Shown: piece after piece, positions 24,542 through 34,470 of the stretch | Layout of the letters: each line of letters opens with the position of its first letter | Position numbering within the stretch: position 1 is the first letter of the stretch | NCBI GenBank assembly: GCA_965112735.1 | Contig: OZ218959.1 | Span: 1 to 64,000 of the forward strand | Direction of reading: 5' to 3' | From: Phaeosaccion multiseriatum | Taxonomy: Eukaryota; Ochrophyta, other classes | DNA: 64,000 nt | Program-made: the position numbers and the translations under genes | Notes under the pieces: model-generated | Told to the model about the DNA's origin: nothing | Seen by the model: the letters and a program-made list of their open reading frames with translations, nothing else | Databases searched by the model: none

Positions 24542-24777
24542 TGTGCTAAGCTGACGTAGAAAAGCTTAAGGGGTTTGGACCAAGTATTCGCCGCGCCTCT
24601 GGTGGGGCGTCGGTGTCCGTATTAAGTCTTTACTACTCACTTAGAGCTTGCAAGAAAAAGAGTGCTCTCCACACGCTTTCTATCTATCCCCCCTGGGTCA
24701 GGGGTGTCCATGAAGGTTACACTCATATTTCTGTGACCCCTGAATGTATGACCAACACTTTATAGGACAATAGCACA
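24542..24777 (-). repeat. chromovirus 3' LTR
   Basis: 236 bp; downstream LTR in the element's orientation. Read as identical to 30085-30320. Confidence 0.9.
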
Positions 24778-24844
24778 CTACCCCCAAGCGACAGCCCGAG
24801 CCGTCAAAAGAGGAAAGAAACTATCCCAGTACCTAACACAACGC

Positions 24845-27800
24845 TTACCGCTTCTTGCGCGTACGCTTGCGCTTGGGCGCTACTACCCGCTCTGCGTTCC
24901 GCTCCGAGAGGGCCCGCAAGTAGGCTCGGACTGCGCTGATTCGCTGTTTGTCCGGATGCTTGGCGAGATACTGCTCCACTGCTTGGGGTGTATCCGCCAT
25001 AAGCTGCTCGATGGGCTCCTCGCTGTTCTCGACTGCGTCGAAGCCTCTCCACTTGACGATTAAGAACCAGCTGCCATCAGCACGCCTAACCAGCCCCTCA
25101 AAAGACTCGACTACGAAACTCTGAGTGCTGTGTGAGATCTGGTGGAGGACGTCGGTAGTAAGATTGACATCACCGTCGCAGTAGTAGCGTAGCCGGTTGA
25201 TGTGCACGTCCAAAGTGCGCTTCTGTCCCACTAACTCCTCAATGCGATATACGTGGTGCTCGAGAGCCTCAGTCACTCGGCAAGGACCATGCCATCGGCC
25301 AACGACCTTGCTCGTAGGCCCCACTGACGCCACCGTCACAAATACTCCAGGCTGGAAAATTGACTCGCTGGCGAGCTCGCGCGCGCGATCAAGATCCTTC
25401 CTGTGCTCGGCGCCACGCCGCCCCTGCAATAGACGTGCGTTGATGCCATCACGCTTGCGCTCCCTGATCTTGGAGAGGTGCTCCTCGACCCGTGTACGTA
25501 ACTGCTCCCGAATTTGCTGCAGCCCCTCAGCCATCGTGTCGACCTGCGCTTGGGTGAGTTGCTTCAACTCCACCTTCTGCGCTCGATCAGCATCATGAAG
25601 CATAACCGTGTCGATAGGGCGCTGAGGTACATGGCCTGAATGCAGCTCAATCGGAGACTTGCTGGAACGACTGCTCTTGGTGCAACTGTTCTCGATGGAC
25701 TCGACCACTGGCAGAAACTGCGGCCACGACTCTGGTAGCGCCCTCATCTCTGATAGTAGCGGCTGCATAAGCTTCTGAAGCGTTTGCACTCCGCGCTCCC
25801 CAAGTCCACGGCTATAAGCCGCATGTGCCACCACAAAATGATGATCACACCTCAACATTGCTCTCAGCTCGCTCATCACCTCATTGAGGAAATGACTGCC
25901 TCTGTCACTCTGCCATCGAGGCACAATGCCATGCTGAGCAAACCATCTCAGCAAAGCCCGCGCGCACCCTCGTGCGGTAGCCTCATAGCACGGCTCGTAC
26001 ATTGTCAAGGACGAAAAGTCATCAAAAATGCATAGCGCGTACTGTACTTGAATCTGCATGAACCCATCAGGTCCATCAACCCAAATGATACCCTTGCCCA
26101 TCTTGACATAGTCAAACCATATCATCTGCTGGGGCTTGGTAGCATGCCATTGACCCAAAAGCGGTCGAGGAACGCGCAGCCCTACGCCATTGCTAAGGCA
26201 ATGAATACACTCGTTCACAAAGCGCTTGATATCCTCATGCTGGCCATGCCAGACAAAGTCCTTCCCTACAGCTTCCAGCGTGTTGGTCATCCCACGATGG
26301 CCCATGCCCCCCTGGTGGGCCACTACGCTGAGCCGAAGGCGCAAATCCTCTGCCTTACGCGGTATCCAAATCTTTGACTGCTGAGCGTCGTCATCTGTGC
26401 TACTTTTTGCTCGAATCAGACCGCCGTCGCCAGTCTGTGAGAGAAGCAGTTGGCGACCACTCTCTCCCACCTCTTTGCCAGCGTCCAGGAGCTTTGCAAA
26501 GGCCTCCTGCTGAACGCTGACAATCTCCTGCTCCGTGGGCCAAAGAAAGTCAGGCGCCATCATGTCAAAGACCTGCATGGCTCCGAATTTCCCGCCTCGT
26601 AGAGCCAACACGCAAGGCGCTGCATGGCTCGTCCTCTTGCGCCAACGGCTCAGAGGGTCAGCCCACAAGTGCTTGTCGCCAGGCAAATGCATAATTGTAT
26701 AGTCAAATGCCTGCAATCGAAGTGCCTGTCGCTGCAGCCGCTCTCGCATGGGTTTGGTCAGACCCGGGTACTGTGGGTCGTTAGACCAGAGAAAAGCCAA
26801 ATTGCGATGGTCGCAGAAAATGTATACCTTCCTCGCCCCTACCAAAGCGTACTCATTCTGAATCACAGTCCGGTAAGTGGCATCTGCCTCTTTGTCCACA
26901 GTTGCTCGCTTGAGCTCATGCTTCCCAAAGCCACCTGAACAGAAAGCGACCGGCTCCATGTCCATCTCGTCAAGAGGAAGACCCACGTTCTCGGGTCTAC
27001 ACTGTGCGATCATGCCCCCCCAGTAGCGGTCACTGGCGTCTGCAAACACTAGTACTACCTGCTCAGGGTCCGGGTGAGCGCGCACCGTGTTCTCTGCGAG
27101 CACGCGCTTGATCCCCAAGAAAGCCGCGTCATGCTCAGCTGTCCACCTCTTGTCTAGTTGAATAGTTGCAGCCACAGCCTTAGAGCGCTTGTGCTGATGC
27201 GGTTTGGCATTAGCCTCCCCCAAACACTCATTCAACAAGTCATACAGAGGCCCCACCCACTGTGCGAAATCTTTCACCCAGCGGTTGAACCACTGTATTC
27301 CACACAGGAACGTCATCAGATCGCCCGCTGTCTCCGGCGTACCCAAGTCTGTCAGACCTTGAATTCGCTCCGGATCGTGACGAGTACCATGTCTGTCATG
27401 CACTCTGCCCACGAACTTCAACTCACTTCCGAAACTGAATGAGCTGACTCCCATCTTCAAGTTCTTCTCGTGAAGCTTGTCCATGGTGAGTTCGGTCCTC
27501 TCGACCAGCTCCTCACCCTCGATAGCCCAGTAGGCGATATTGTCAATGTACACAGCGTGAGTCTTACCGACTTCCTCGCGAAAGACCTCGCTCATGGTAC
27601 CTTGCACATATGCCGCTGAGTTGAGGGCTCCCTGTGGTACTCTCGTAGGAGTCACCTTTGCGTCTGAGGTTATGTAAGTGAAATGCTCCTGGCACCACTC
27701 CTCGAGCGGAAATTGCCAAAAGAAATCCTTGCCATCAATCTCAATAAACCATCTGGCCCCTCGCAGTGCGAGAGAGATAGTCTCCGTGTCAGTCATACCG

Positions 27801-28333
27801 AAATCAACCTTGACTGTGTTTGCGTTAGCTGCCCGAAGGTCACACACCAGTCTGTACTTACCGGGCTTTCCCGGCTTTCCCACTGCGAAGGCTCGGTTAG
27901 AATACACGCTCTGCGGGTTGCTGTAGCCAAAGCCCTTGTCTACCATTTTATTGGTGAACTCGCGCACAAAGGCCGCCTTCGGACCGGGTTGCTTGATAGG
28001 GAGCTGCGAATGTGGTTCAGAGCTCTTGAACTGCACCTTCATCGGCTCAACCTTAGCAGCACCGTCCTCCCACAGTAACTCATCCCGCCACACGTCAGGC
28101 CACTTCAGTAGTGCCCTCAGCATCGGTTCTTTCAACCGCTCGGGAAAATCATGCTCTGCTATAGCATTGTCGACGACTGACCCCAAACGTGCCTCTAGGC
28201 TCTCGTATGTGGGCGGCAGTCCGTCCTCAGGTTGCTGAATGGTATCAGCTACACCGTCATACTGTTTGATCTCTTCATTGTTAAGGGGTAGGTTCCTACC
28301 GATCCTACTATGGGCGTCTTGCCCGTCCCCTGC
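24845..28333 (-). CDS. chromovirus pol: RT, RNase H, integrase, chromodomain
   Basis: Open from 28333 to the stop at 24845, about 1,162 codons. No ATG is needed at the start: the frame overlaps the end of gag by about 85 nt in the -1 register, so expression by -1 frameshifting is likely. RT is near residues 60-330 and carries YIDN where most relatives have YxDD. RNase H (FADASDRYWGG, CDHRNLAFLWS) follows. Integrase has an HHCC zinc finger (VVAHQGGMGHRG...CIHC) and a catalytic core (WFDYVKMG, QSDRGSHF, GERGVQTL). A C-terminal chromodomain near residues 1070-1130 (WFLIVKWRGF...EEPIEQL) would guide integration to marked histones. No internal stop. The YIDN change is either a family trait or a defect. 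Confidence 0.88.
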   Translation of the reverse strand, partial: AGDGQDAHSRIGRNLPLNNEEIKQYDGVADTIQQPEDGLPPTYESLEARLGSVVDNAIAEHDFPERLKEPMLRALLKWPDVWRDELLWEDGAAKVEPMKVQFKSSEPHSQLPIKQPGPKAAFVREFTNKMVDKGFGYSNPQSVYSNRAFAVGKPGKPGKYRLVCDLRAANANTVKVDFGMTDTETISLALRGARWFIEIDGKDFFWQFPLEEWCQEHFTYITSDAKVTPTRVPQGALNSAAYVQGTMSEVFREEVGKTHAVYIDNIAYWAIEGEELVERTELTMDKLHEKNLKMGVSSFSFGSELKFVGRVHDRHGTRHDPERIQGLTDLGTPETAGDLMTFLCGIQWFNRWVKDFAQWVGPLYDLLNECLGEANAKPHQHKRSKAVAATIQLDKRWTAEHDAAFLGIKRVLAENTVRAHPDPEQVVLVFADASDRYWGGMIAQCRPENVGLPLDEMDMEPVAFCSGGFGKHELKRATVDKEADATYRTVIQNEYALVGARKVYIFCDHRNLAFLWSNDPQYPGLTKPMRERLQRQALRLQAFDYTIMHLPGDKHLWADPLSRWRKRTSHAAPCVLALRGGKFGAMQVFDMMAPDFLWPTEQEIVSVQQEAFAKLLDAGKEVGESGRQLLLSQTGDGGLIRAKSSTDDDAQQSKIWIPRKAEDLRLRLSVVAHQGGMGHRGMTNTLEAVGKDFVWHGQHEDIKRFVNECIHCLSNGVGLRVPRPLLGQWHATKPQQMIWFDYVKMGKGIIWVDGPDGFMQIQVQYALCIFDDFSSLTMYEPCYEATARGCARALLRWFAQHGIVPRWQSDRGSHFLNEVMSELRAMLRCDHHFVVAHAAYSRGLGERGVQTLQKLMQPLLSEMRALPESWPQFLPVVESIENSCTKSSRSSKSPIELHSGHVPQRPIDTVMLHDADRAQKVELKQLTQAQVDTMAEGLQQIREQLRTRVEEHLSKIRERKRDGINARLLQGRRGAEHRKDLDRARELASESIFQPGVFVTVASVGPTSKVVGRWHGPCRVTEALEHHVYRIEELVGQKRTLDVHINRLRYYCDGDVNLTTDVLHQISHSTQSFVVESFEGLVRRADGSWFLIVKWRGFDAVENSEEPIEQLMADTPQAVEQYLAKHPDKQRISAVRAYLRALSERNAERVVAPKRKRTRKKR

Positions 28334-29958
28334 TCAACAGGAAACAAATCGTCACTCTCCTCTGAGGGAGCCGACGAAAAGAGACTCATCACTCTACCTG
28401 CGCTGGAGCTGTGAGGCTCTGCCTCCTTCTCCTTCTCCGCAGTCTCTCGTTCGCGACGCAAAGCTTCTTCGCTATGCATCGTCTCGAACTGGGCTCGAAT
28501 GGATGATAGTCCAAAAGCCTTCTGAAGAGGACGACCTAGACACATCATGTCGATCTCCTCCAACACGTACGCATTGCGCAGACTCTCTTCCATCTGAAGG
28601 GTACTCACTGGCCCCCATGGAAAGTCAAACAACAAATGCGCTCCTGTCAAAACCTGCGTGGCTTCGACCAGGCCATTTCCAGTCTTGAGGCTCCGGGGTT
28701 TAATGACTGTGAGCTCGCCACCTCGCCCGAGCGCAACAAACTTGTCTGCATCTCGGCGGGAGATAACCAGCCCCACATCACAGCCCGAGTCCCAAACTGC
28801 GGAAATCTTCAGCCGTGCGGCTTCCGACACCGTCTCAGATGGGTTGGCGACGAGATCAACTGTGACTCTCTCCCCTTCCACATCCTCTGCTACGGCTCCT
28901 GCATCTGCCTCTGCTGATGCCAGGACCTTAATGTGCGGGTGTTTCTTCTTATAGTCCGCCCACAGCCGATCCTTCTGATCTTGGGAGGTCGTTGGGCACT
29001 TCCTGAGGGTGTGGGCTAACCCACATGAAAGACACTTTCCAGAGAAAGGGCGTGGCTCCTTAGCCCCCCCTCCTCCGGCAGGCTTAACATCCTCCTTGGG
29101 TTTTGCTTCAACCGAACCACCACTTGCAGCTGCACCATTCTTGGCCGCCGCCTGCTCCTGCTTCTTCTTCTTCCAGGCGGGCTCTCCCCCCTTTCCAGAA
29201 TTAGCAGAGCCGCCTCCTCCCGTCTTCTTCAAGTTGGGCAAGGCCTGTTCCGCCGTGAGATTCGCTCGCGCGGCAGCAGCTCGAGCATTAGCCCACCCCA
29301 TGTGGATATCAATCACGAGCTCAAACCACTGCTTGTAGTTCTTGTCCCAATCAATCGAGCTCTGCCACTGTCTCTCGGCATCTTTAATGAGCTTCACCAT
29401 ATTGGAATCAAATCGGTTCAAGACACTGTTGAAAGCAAACCTGATGGACTTCGTAGCCGCCTTATCTTTGGGCAGCCACCAATTGTCTGCAGTGCCATCC
29501 TCCGTCTGCAAGAGGGAGCTGAAGGAGCTGTTCTTGATCATACCCAAAAACTCCGTATGGGCATATATTAAAGCCTCCTTCAGCGCTCCGGCGTTCTCAC
29601 GATTCGCACATTCTATCGTGATCTCGTCGGCAATAGATGCAAGTGTCTCTCCTTGCACGTCGCTCTCAGAATGTTCCTTCAACCAATCCTTGAGCCATTT
29701 CTTCACGTTCTCAGTGTTCAGCTCTGTTACCTGTACCTTTAACTCAACGCTGGCTTGCGTTCTCAGAACAGGGTCCAACAAAGTAGCCATGTCGGGAATG
29801 CGAGCTTGCTGTCTAGCGAGTCTCATTCTCTCTGCGCACCTCTCATAGCCATACACAAAGGTGTTCACTCTGATCGGAGTCTTCTGCCCTTTAAGAATCG
29901 GCCAATCTCCTCTCCAATCGCTGGTGTCATACTTATCCTGCTCTGAAGGCGTAGCCAT
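28249..29958 (-). CDS. chromovirus gag and aspartic protease
   Basis: A 569-aa frame. The N-terminal ~240 residues are helical gag. A Gly/Ala/Lys-rich linker follows, then a zinc-knuckle variant CLSCGLAHTLRKC (CX2CX3HX4C) near residue 310 and an aspartic-protease domain with active site VWDSGCDVG near residue 390. The stop at 28249 lies inside the overlap with pol. Start chosen at the first ATG after the leader (MATPSEQDKYD). Confidence 0.85.
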   Translation of the reverse strand: MATPSEQDKYDTSDWRGDWPILKGQKTPIRVNTFVYGYERCAERMRLARQQARIPDMATLLDPVLRTQASVELKVQVTELNTENVKKWLKDWLKEHSESDVQGETLASIADEITIECANRENAGALKEALIYAHTEFLGMIKNSSFSSLLQTEDGTADNWWLPKDKAATKSIRFAFNSVLNRFDSNMVKLIKDAERQWQSSIDWDKNYKQWFELVIDIHMGWANARAAAARANLTAEQALPNLKKTGGGGSANSGKGGEPAWKKKKQEQAAAKNGAAASGGSVEAKPKEDVKPAGGGGAKEPRPFSGKCLSCGLAHTLRKCPTTSQDQKDRLWADYKKKHPHIKVLASAEADAGAVAEDVEGERVTVDLVANPSETVSEAARLKISAVWDSGCDVGLVISRRDADKFVALGRGGELTVIKPRSLKTGNGLVEATQVLTGAHLLFDFPWGPVSTLQMEESLRNAYVLEEIDMMCLGRPLQKAFGLSSIRAQFETMHSEEALRRERETAEKEKEAEPHSSSAGRVMSLFSSAPSEESDDLFPVEQGTGKTPIVGSVGTYPLTMKRSNSMTV

Positions 29959-30084
29959 CCTCCTAGGTTTCCCTAGAAGACTGCACTGATGTCTGTCGCT
30001 GCTGAAGTCTCGTTGGACGTCTCCTCAGAACTCCTGCAACTGCTGTTATTCTTCTTTCGCAACTCTTTATGCGAGAACTAGTTC

Positions 30085-30320
30085 TGTGCTAAGCTGACGT
30101 AGAAAAGCTTAAGGGGTTTGGACCAAGTATTCGCCGCGCCTCTGGTGGGGCGTCGGTGTCCGTATTAAGTCTTTACTACTCACTTAGAGCTTGCAAGAAA
30201 AAGAGTGCTCTCCACACGCTTTCTATCTATCCCCCCTGGGTCAGGGGTGTCCATGAAGGTTACACTCATATTTCTGTGACCCCTGAATGTATGACCAACA
30301 CTTTATAGGACAATAGCACA
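30085..30320 (-). repeat. chromovirus 5' LTR
   Basis: 236 bp; upstream LTR in the element's orientation, adjoining the leader that runs to the gag start at 29958. Confidence 0.9.
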
Positions 30321-30508
30321 GCACGCAGGCTCAAGCGGAGAGCACGCGGGTACAGCAAGTGCGGGACTGGCAAGAGCGGGAGGACGCACTGCGGGCTGTG
30401 GCTCAGCCTGTAGTGCGGGTGAATGGTGTTCTCAGTGGTCTTGGTTCCACTACCGAAGTTGGTGCGCGGCCAAAGAGGGGGGGGGGGTTCGTCTTCTAGC
30501 AACGGTCT

Positions 30509-30597
30509 TGTTAGAAGTCGTGCTTTTGCTAGACTGGTACCTCCCGGTCTGAATTCAGAGGGTAGGTACCAGTCTAGCAAAAGCACGACTTCTAACA
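30509..30597. repeat. 89-bp palindrome, copy 5
   Basis: Full-length copy about 16 kb from the cluster in the gypsy gag. It forms the right edge of the composite insertion. A G-run unit fragment (TTCGTCTTCTAGCAA) precedes it, as in the cluster. Confidence 0.88.
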
Positions 30598-30601
30598 GAG
30601 A

Positions 30602-33600
30602 TGGGAGTCGTTCGGCCAAGTGCACGGTCATTCGGTAGAGACAGAGGACGAGTTTAATCGGTTCAAACAGCAAGTGCAGCGGTTTGACAGTGACCTCCAA
30701 GCGCAAGCGAGGGAGGCGGGAGAGGACCTTGAGCGGGGCCTTTTCCACATTTACCAGCAAAGGCAGAAGACACAGCAACCAGCAGGGGGGGGTAGACAGA
30801 CCACCACAGGGGCAGGAGAGAAAGATCGGTCCAACACACGCTGTTACAGGTGTGGGAGAAAGGGGCACATGCGGACGACGTGTCCGTCCAAGGAGGAGCT
30901 GTGTTTCAACTGCCACAAGCCGGGGCACCAGCGTGCAGACTGCCCAAACAGCAGGAAGAAGAAAGATGGCGAGCATGTGGAAGGCTCCACCAGCGCCATT
31001 TTCAGCATTCCGTGGACGCTACAGGAGAGGGGGAGCGGCCATTCTCTCTACCATATGTCCAAGCTGAAGTCGGGGGCGGATGGCACACGGCAGGGGCTCG
31101 CAGACAGCGGATCGGCGCTCAATGTGTGGCCCAACTTGGATGGACTGTACGATTTCTGCGCTCATCAGAGTTTAGTGCAACTCGCAGACGGCAAGTCGCA
31201 CGCGCAGATAATGGGCAAAGGGAAGGTGAACATCAGCTACGTCTCCAACGACGGCAAAAGAGGACTGAAGGGGCTGGAGGTAGTGGTGTCGCCAGACGTA
31301 CCTTTCTGCATTTTTGCAGAGAAGAACCTCTCAGACCTACTGGGGGGGAGCGCAAGGCCAGCGGGGAAGCCAGTCTATTTCGGCCCCTCAGCAGACGCAC
31401 CAGAGACGGTGCACACGACGCAGGACCCAGAGCTGGGGCTTGACATGCTACAATTCAAGATCGAGGAGGCCACGGAGCAGTGGAGTGATTACATGACTTA
31501 CCACTGCAAGAAGGGCCACCGCAACGATCAAGAACTACGGCGACAGGCCAAGCTGGAGGGCGTGACACTGTGCGGGAAGAGGGCGCCGTGCAAGACTTGC
31601 GCAGAGGTGAAGATGACGAAGGCAGCTCAGAGTAAGCAGTTCATCGACTACCCCAAGGCACCGCTGGCACAGGTAACGCTCGACACCATTCCTCTCGAAG
31701 GAGAGCACGTGCTGCAGGCGTGCTGCCCGCACACGGGTATGGGCTGGTGCAGGAAGGTGGGGGGAAAGACGGAGGCGCACTTCCAGAGCGTGTATGACGA
31801 CCTCAACACCACAGTATTCATTCCAGGGGAGAGGACAGCGGGGTACAAGGTGCAGTGTCTGTCAGCAGACAACGGATCGGAGCTCATCAAGACGAAGGCA
31901 GCGAAGAAGATGCTCTACTCCCAGGGCATTGAGGTCAAGCTGACGGACCCCAATTGTCAAGCGCAGAACGGACTGAACGAGGCTCGACACAAGGAGCTGG
32001 CGCGAATGTCTATTCTTTTCATTGAGGAGGCGAAGCTGGAGGAGCACTCGAAGCAGCTGAGGTTCGTAGCGTACAAGTTGGCGCAGCTTCTCTACAACAC
32101 CAGGTGCAGGAGGGGGCAGCAGCAGTCCCCCTACGAGCTGTATTTCAAGCGCAAGCCTGACCTACAGCACCTACACATCTTCGGAGAGCAGGCGAAGGTG
32201 CGGGTGGGCAACAAGAAGCACAAGCAGTGGCACAACGACAAGACGCACTCGGCAGTGTACGTGGGACAGAGCCCCAACCACAGATCAGCCTGTCTCCTTT
32301 TCTACATCCCTTCACAGAAGCGGTTCATCTCCAGCTCGTCCTACACATTCGTGACGAACCGCAGACACGACGGCACGGTGTTCGGGAGTCACGTGGAGAA
32401 GGGGGAGTACGTGTACATTAGAGCACCAGAGGGCATGAGAAAGTTCGGGAAGGTGCTGAGGCTGTTGAAGAGTCTGTACGGTCTTCATCAGTCTCCCAAG
32501 AGGTGGAACGAGACAGTGGTGGCATTTCTACTCGCAATGGGGTGGGTACAGTGCCCAGTGGATCCGTGTCTGTTCGCCAGGTTCGAGGAGGGGGAGCTAA
32601 TAGGGCTCATCATTCTATATGTAGACGACCTAGGAGGGTCAGGGGAGGGAAATCTCATTGACTGCACTTTCAAGGAGATTGACGAGCGTTTCAAGTTGAA
32701 GCGTTTGGGGTCGAATGTGGGGAAATTTCTGGGAGTTGAAGTTGACTACGCATTCGAGGCGGGACAGCTCAGGCTTTCGCTAGGAGGGTATCTTAGAGCG
32801 ATGCTTGAGAAGTTCGACATGACGGAGGTACCTGTGTACGGCTCACCAGCAGAGCAGGGGGTACATTTGTCAGTGGGTATGGAGCCAAGCACCACAGAGG
32901 AGGAGGAATTCATGCAGGACAAACCATACTGCTCAGCGGTAGGGTCAATCCTATGGGTTGCCAACTGGGTGAGGCTTGATGTATCCTTCGCCATCATGCA
33001 GTGTGCTCGTTTTATGAAGAGGCCGGGGCCTCGACACTGGGCAGCATTGCAGCGCATTTTCGGGTACTTTAGAGGTAGTTTAGACTTGGGAATTGAGTTT
33101 GATCGAGAGGCGGGGCTTCATCTGGAGGCATACGCAGACTCGAGCTGGGCAGATGACGTCGACAGGCGCAGGAGCTCAGGGGGATACGTCGTGACATTCG
33201 GCGGGGGAGTGATTGCTCACAAGGCAACACTATTTAAGGTCATAGCACAGTGCTCTATGGAGAGTGAGTACATGGCCGCAGCGGAAGCAGTGAAGGAGTT
33301 GCTGTTTCACAGAGGGATTCTGGAGTTTCTGTTTCCAGGAGCCAACATGACGGAGTCGATTGTGCACGAGGACAATCAAGGGTGCATTCAGATGGCAAAT
33401 GGCAACGCGGGCACCAAGCGCGTACTCACATCGACATTCGTTATCATTTCCTGCAGTACCACGTGGACAAGGGACACGTTCGGTTTCAGTACATCAGCAC
33501 AAAGGACCAGCTTGGGGACATCATGACCAAGGCATTGGCACCTCAGGTACACAGCGGTCTGGCGGGGCAGATGCTCAAGAAGGGAGACAGGAAAGGGGGG

Positions 33601-33606
33601 GACTAG
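30602..33606 (+). pseudogene. Copia gag C-terminus and pol, with internal deletion and frameshift
   Basis: Frame 30620-33526 encodes two CCHC knuckles (CYRCGRKGHMRTTC and CFNCHKPGHQRADC), a protease-like ADSGSALNVWP, an integrase core (Asp in LDTIP, Asp in SADNGSE, Glu in LNEARHKE), RT with YVDD and RNase H (YADSSWAD, EDNQG). The N-terminal RT region, with the fingers and first catalytic Asp, is absent: sequence jumps from post-integrase FVTNRRHDG straight to YGLHQSPKRW. Near 33420 a CG dinucleotide appears duplicated, shifting the frame; the true C-terminus (IDIRYHFLQY...TKDQLGDIMTKAL) continues in another frame to 33606. Both lesions make this copy non-autonomous. Confidence 0.8.
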
Positions 33607-33743
33607 TTTTAGTTCAGTAGTTTTAGTATGAGGTTTTCAGGACTTTGTCTCGGGGGGGTTTTAGGACAAGTCAGGTGTTTCCTCATTGTGTTTGTGGTAG
33701 AGTGTCAGCTATCAAGAGAGATAGTGATTCAGTCATAGGAGGG

Positions 33744-33929
33744 TGTTGTGATAAGTATCGCCATTTGTGACTGAGCACTATATCGACGTACAATATCGAT
33801 GTGGATATCGATATTCATGTATGGCCACGGCCATCACTTCCTTGAATGCATCTCTCAGTAGGTATTATTAATACACGAGTTGACACTACTCTAGCTTGTC
33901 CCTGTCATCGTAGAGGAGATATCGCAACA
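33744..33929 (+). repeat. Copia 3' LTR
   Basis: 186 bp, read as identical to the 5' copy, immediately followed by the GCGAG duplication and the resumed ATPase frame. Confidence 0.9.
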
Positions 33930-34024
33930 GCGAGACCGTTGCTCCGGTGCATAGGACTTTGGAGATCGTCATCAAGGAAAAGTTGGAGAGGAGACAGACA
34001 GGTTTGCTGGGACGCTGGTTCTGA

Positions 34025-34470
34025 AGATGGGGGGGGTAGGTAGCCGGAGACGGGGGTGGAGGGCCCCTCCACTGCCATTGGCGGGACGTACATCTCTTGA
34101 AATGAGACCACATGTAGAGCGAAATTAAATTGCTAAACTGGGAGCCTCTTGCCTCTCCGCCATTTCCCTCTCGCTTTTAGTCACCGCTTTGCCTGTTGGC
34201 CTCCTTCGAAGGGGGGGTCACAGAAGCCACGGAGGACCCTCATACAGCCATGTGCGCTATACGCAGGCGTTTGGCAGTGGCGCTCCAGAGGCTTCGGCAG
34301 CCATGAGAGGTCCATGCGACACAAGGGTTATCGCTGATATGAACTTTGTTCCGATGGGGGGGACTGACGAGTCGTAGGGACAAAACGCTGAATTTAGACT
34401 TCCCTTTGTAATTACAAGTACTAGGCTACTAAAATCGCTGTGCTGTGTGTGCTGGCCTAAACTCCGACAT
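34025..34470. other. 3' flank of the ATPase gene, no gene seen
   Basis: About 450 bp after the resumed ATPase stop. Contains a G-run near 34030 and no supported ORF or RNA. Confidence 0.5.

Larger units (their letters stand above)
24542..30320 (-). mobile_element. complete chromovirus (Ty3/gypsy with chromodomain)
   Basis: A 5.8-kb element on the minus strand with 236-bp LTRs (24542-24777 and 30085-30320), read as identical, beginning TGTGCTA and ending TAGCACA, flanked by GCAC (24538-24541 and 30321-30324). The purine tract next to the 3' LTR reads GCTTGGGGGTAG on the element's strand. Gag-protease precedes RT-RNase H-integrase-chromodomain. It is the innermost and therefore youngest layer of the nest. 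Confidence 0.93.
24516..30478 (+). pseudogene. inverted duplicate fragment of the gag-like ORF, split by the chromovirus
   Basis: 24516-24541 and 30321-30478 together are the reverse complement of about 22800-22980 within the gag-like gene. The unbroken copy supplies the empty-site sequence and shows that the chromovirus duplicated GCAC on insertion. Confidence 0.8.
22018..30597. mobile_element. composite foldback insertion within Copia gag
   Basis: Interrupts Copia gag. The left edge is TGTGGAAAGTCG, the right edge is palindrome copy 5 ending CTTCTAACA. Both junctions share GAGA (22014-22017 and 30598-30601); the flanks match over up to 8 bp (CAGAGATG), so the exact duplication length is ambiguous. 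Contents: a TIR element copy, a minus-strand gag-like ORF, a second partial TIR copy, a plus-strand duplicate fragment of that gag-like ORF, a C/G-tract fragment of the foldback unit and the palindrome. A chromovirus sits in the duplicate fragment. No transposase is visible. Confidence 0.6.
20942..33929 (+). mobile_element. Ty1/Copia element carrying nested insertions
   Basis: Bounded by two 186-bp LTRs that I read as identical, TGTTGTGATAAG...ATATCGCAACA, and flanked by the 5-bp duplication GCGAG (20937-20941 and 33930-33934). A purine tract (TAGGAGGG) precedes the 3' LTR. Gag starts at 21241, is cut at 22017 and resumes at 30602, so without the 8.6-kb inner insertion the element would be about 4.4 kb. 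Integrase precedes RT, the Copia order. Identical LTRs indicate recent insertion or gene conversion. Confidence 0.92.
18797..34024 (+). pseudogene. P-loop ATPase gene split by a retrotransposon
   Basis: Coding parts are 18797-18935, 19719-20941 and, after the insertion, 33935-34024; the intron is 18936-19718 (GTAAG...TTTCAG). Phases fit exactly: 454 codons precede the insertion and 29 plus a stop follow it. Residues 1-19 form a hydrophobic signal-peptide-like leader with LAF at the likely cleavage point, suggestive of secretory or stramenopile-plastid routing. Walker A is GRKSVGKT (about residue 76); a Walker B-like LLVIRDVQ lies near residue 200. The rest looks like a STAND/archaeal-ATPase-like NTPase, but the exact family is unknown. 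The Copia element entered after codon 454. As it stands the frame reads eight codons into the LTR and stops at 20968, giving a 462-residue product that may still be made. Confidence 0.7.

Noticed and set aside
24845-28186. Start of chromovirus pol at 28186
   Set aside because: That codon is TTG, and the frame is open and sensible upstream to 28333, overlapping gag, so frameshift expression is more likely.
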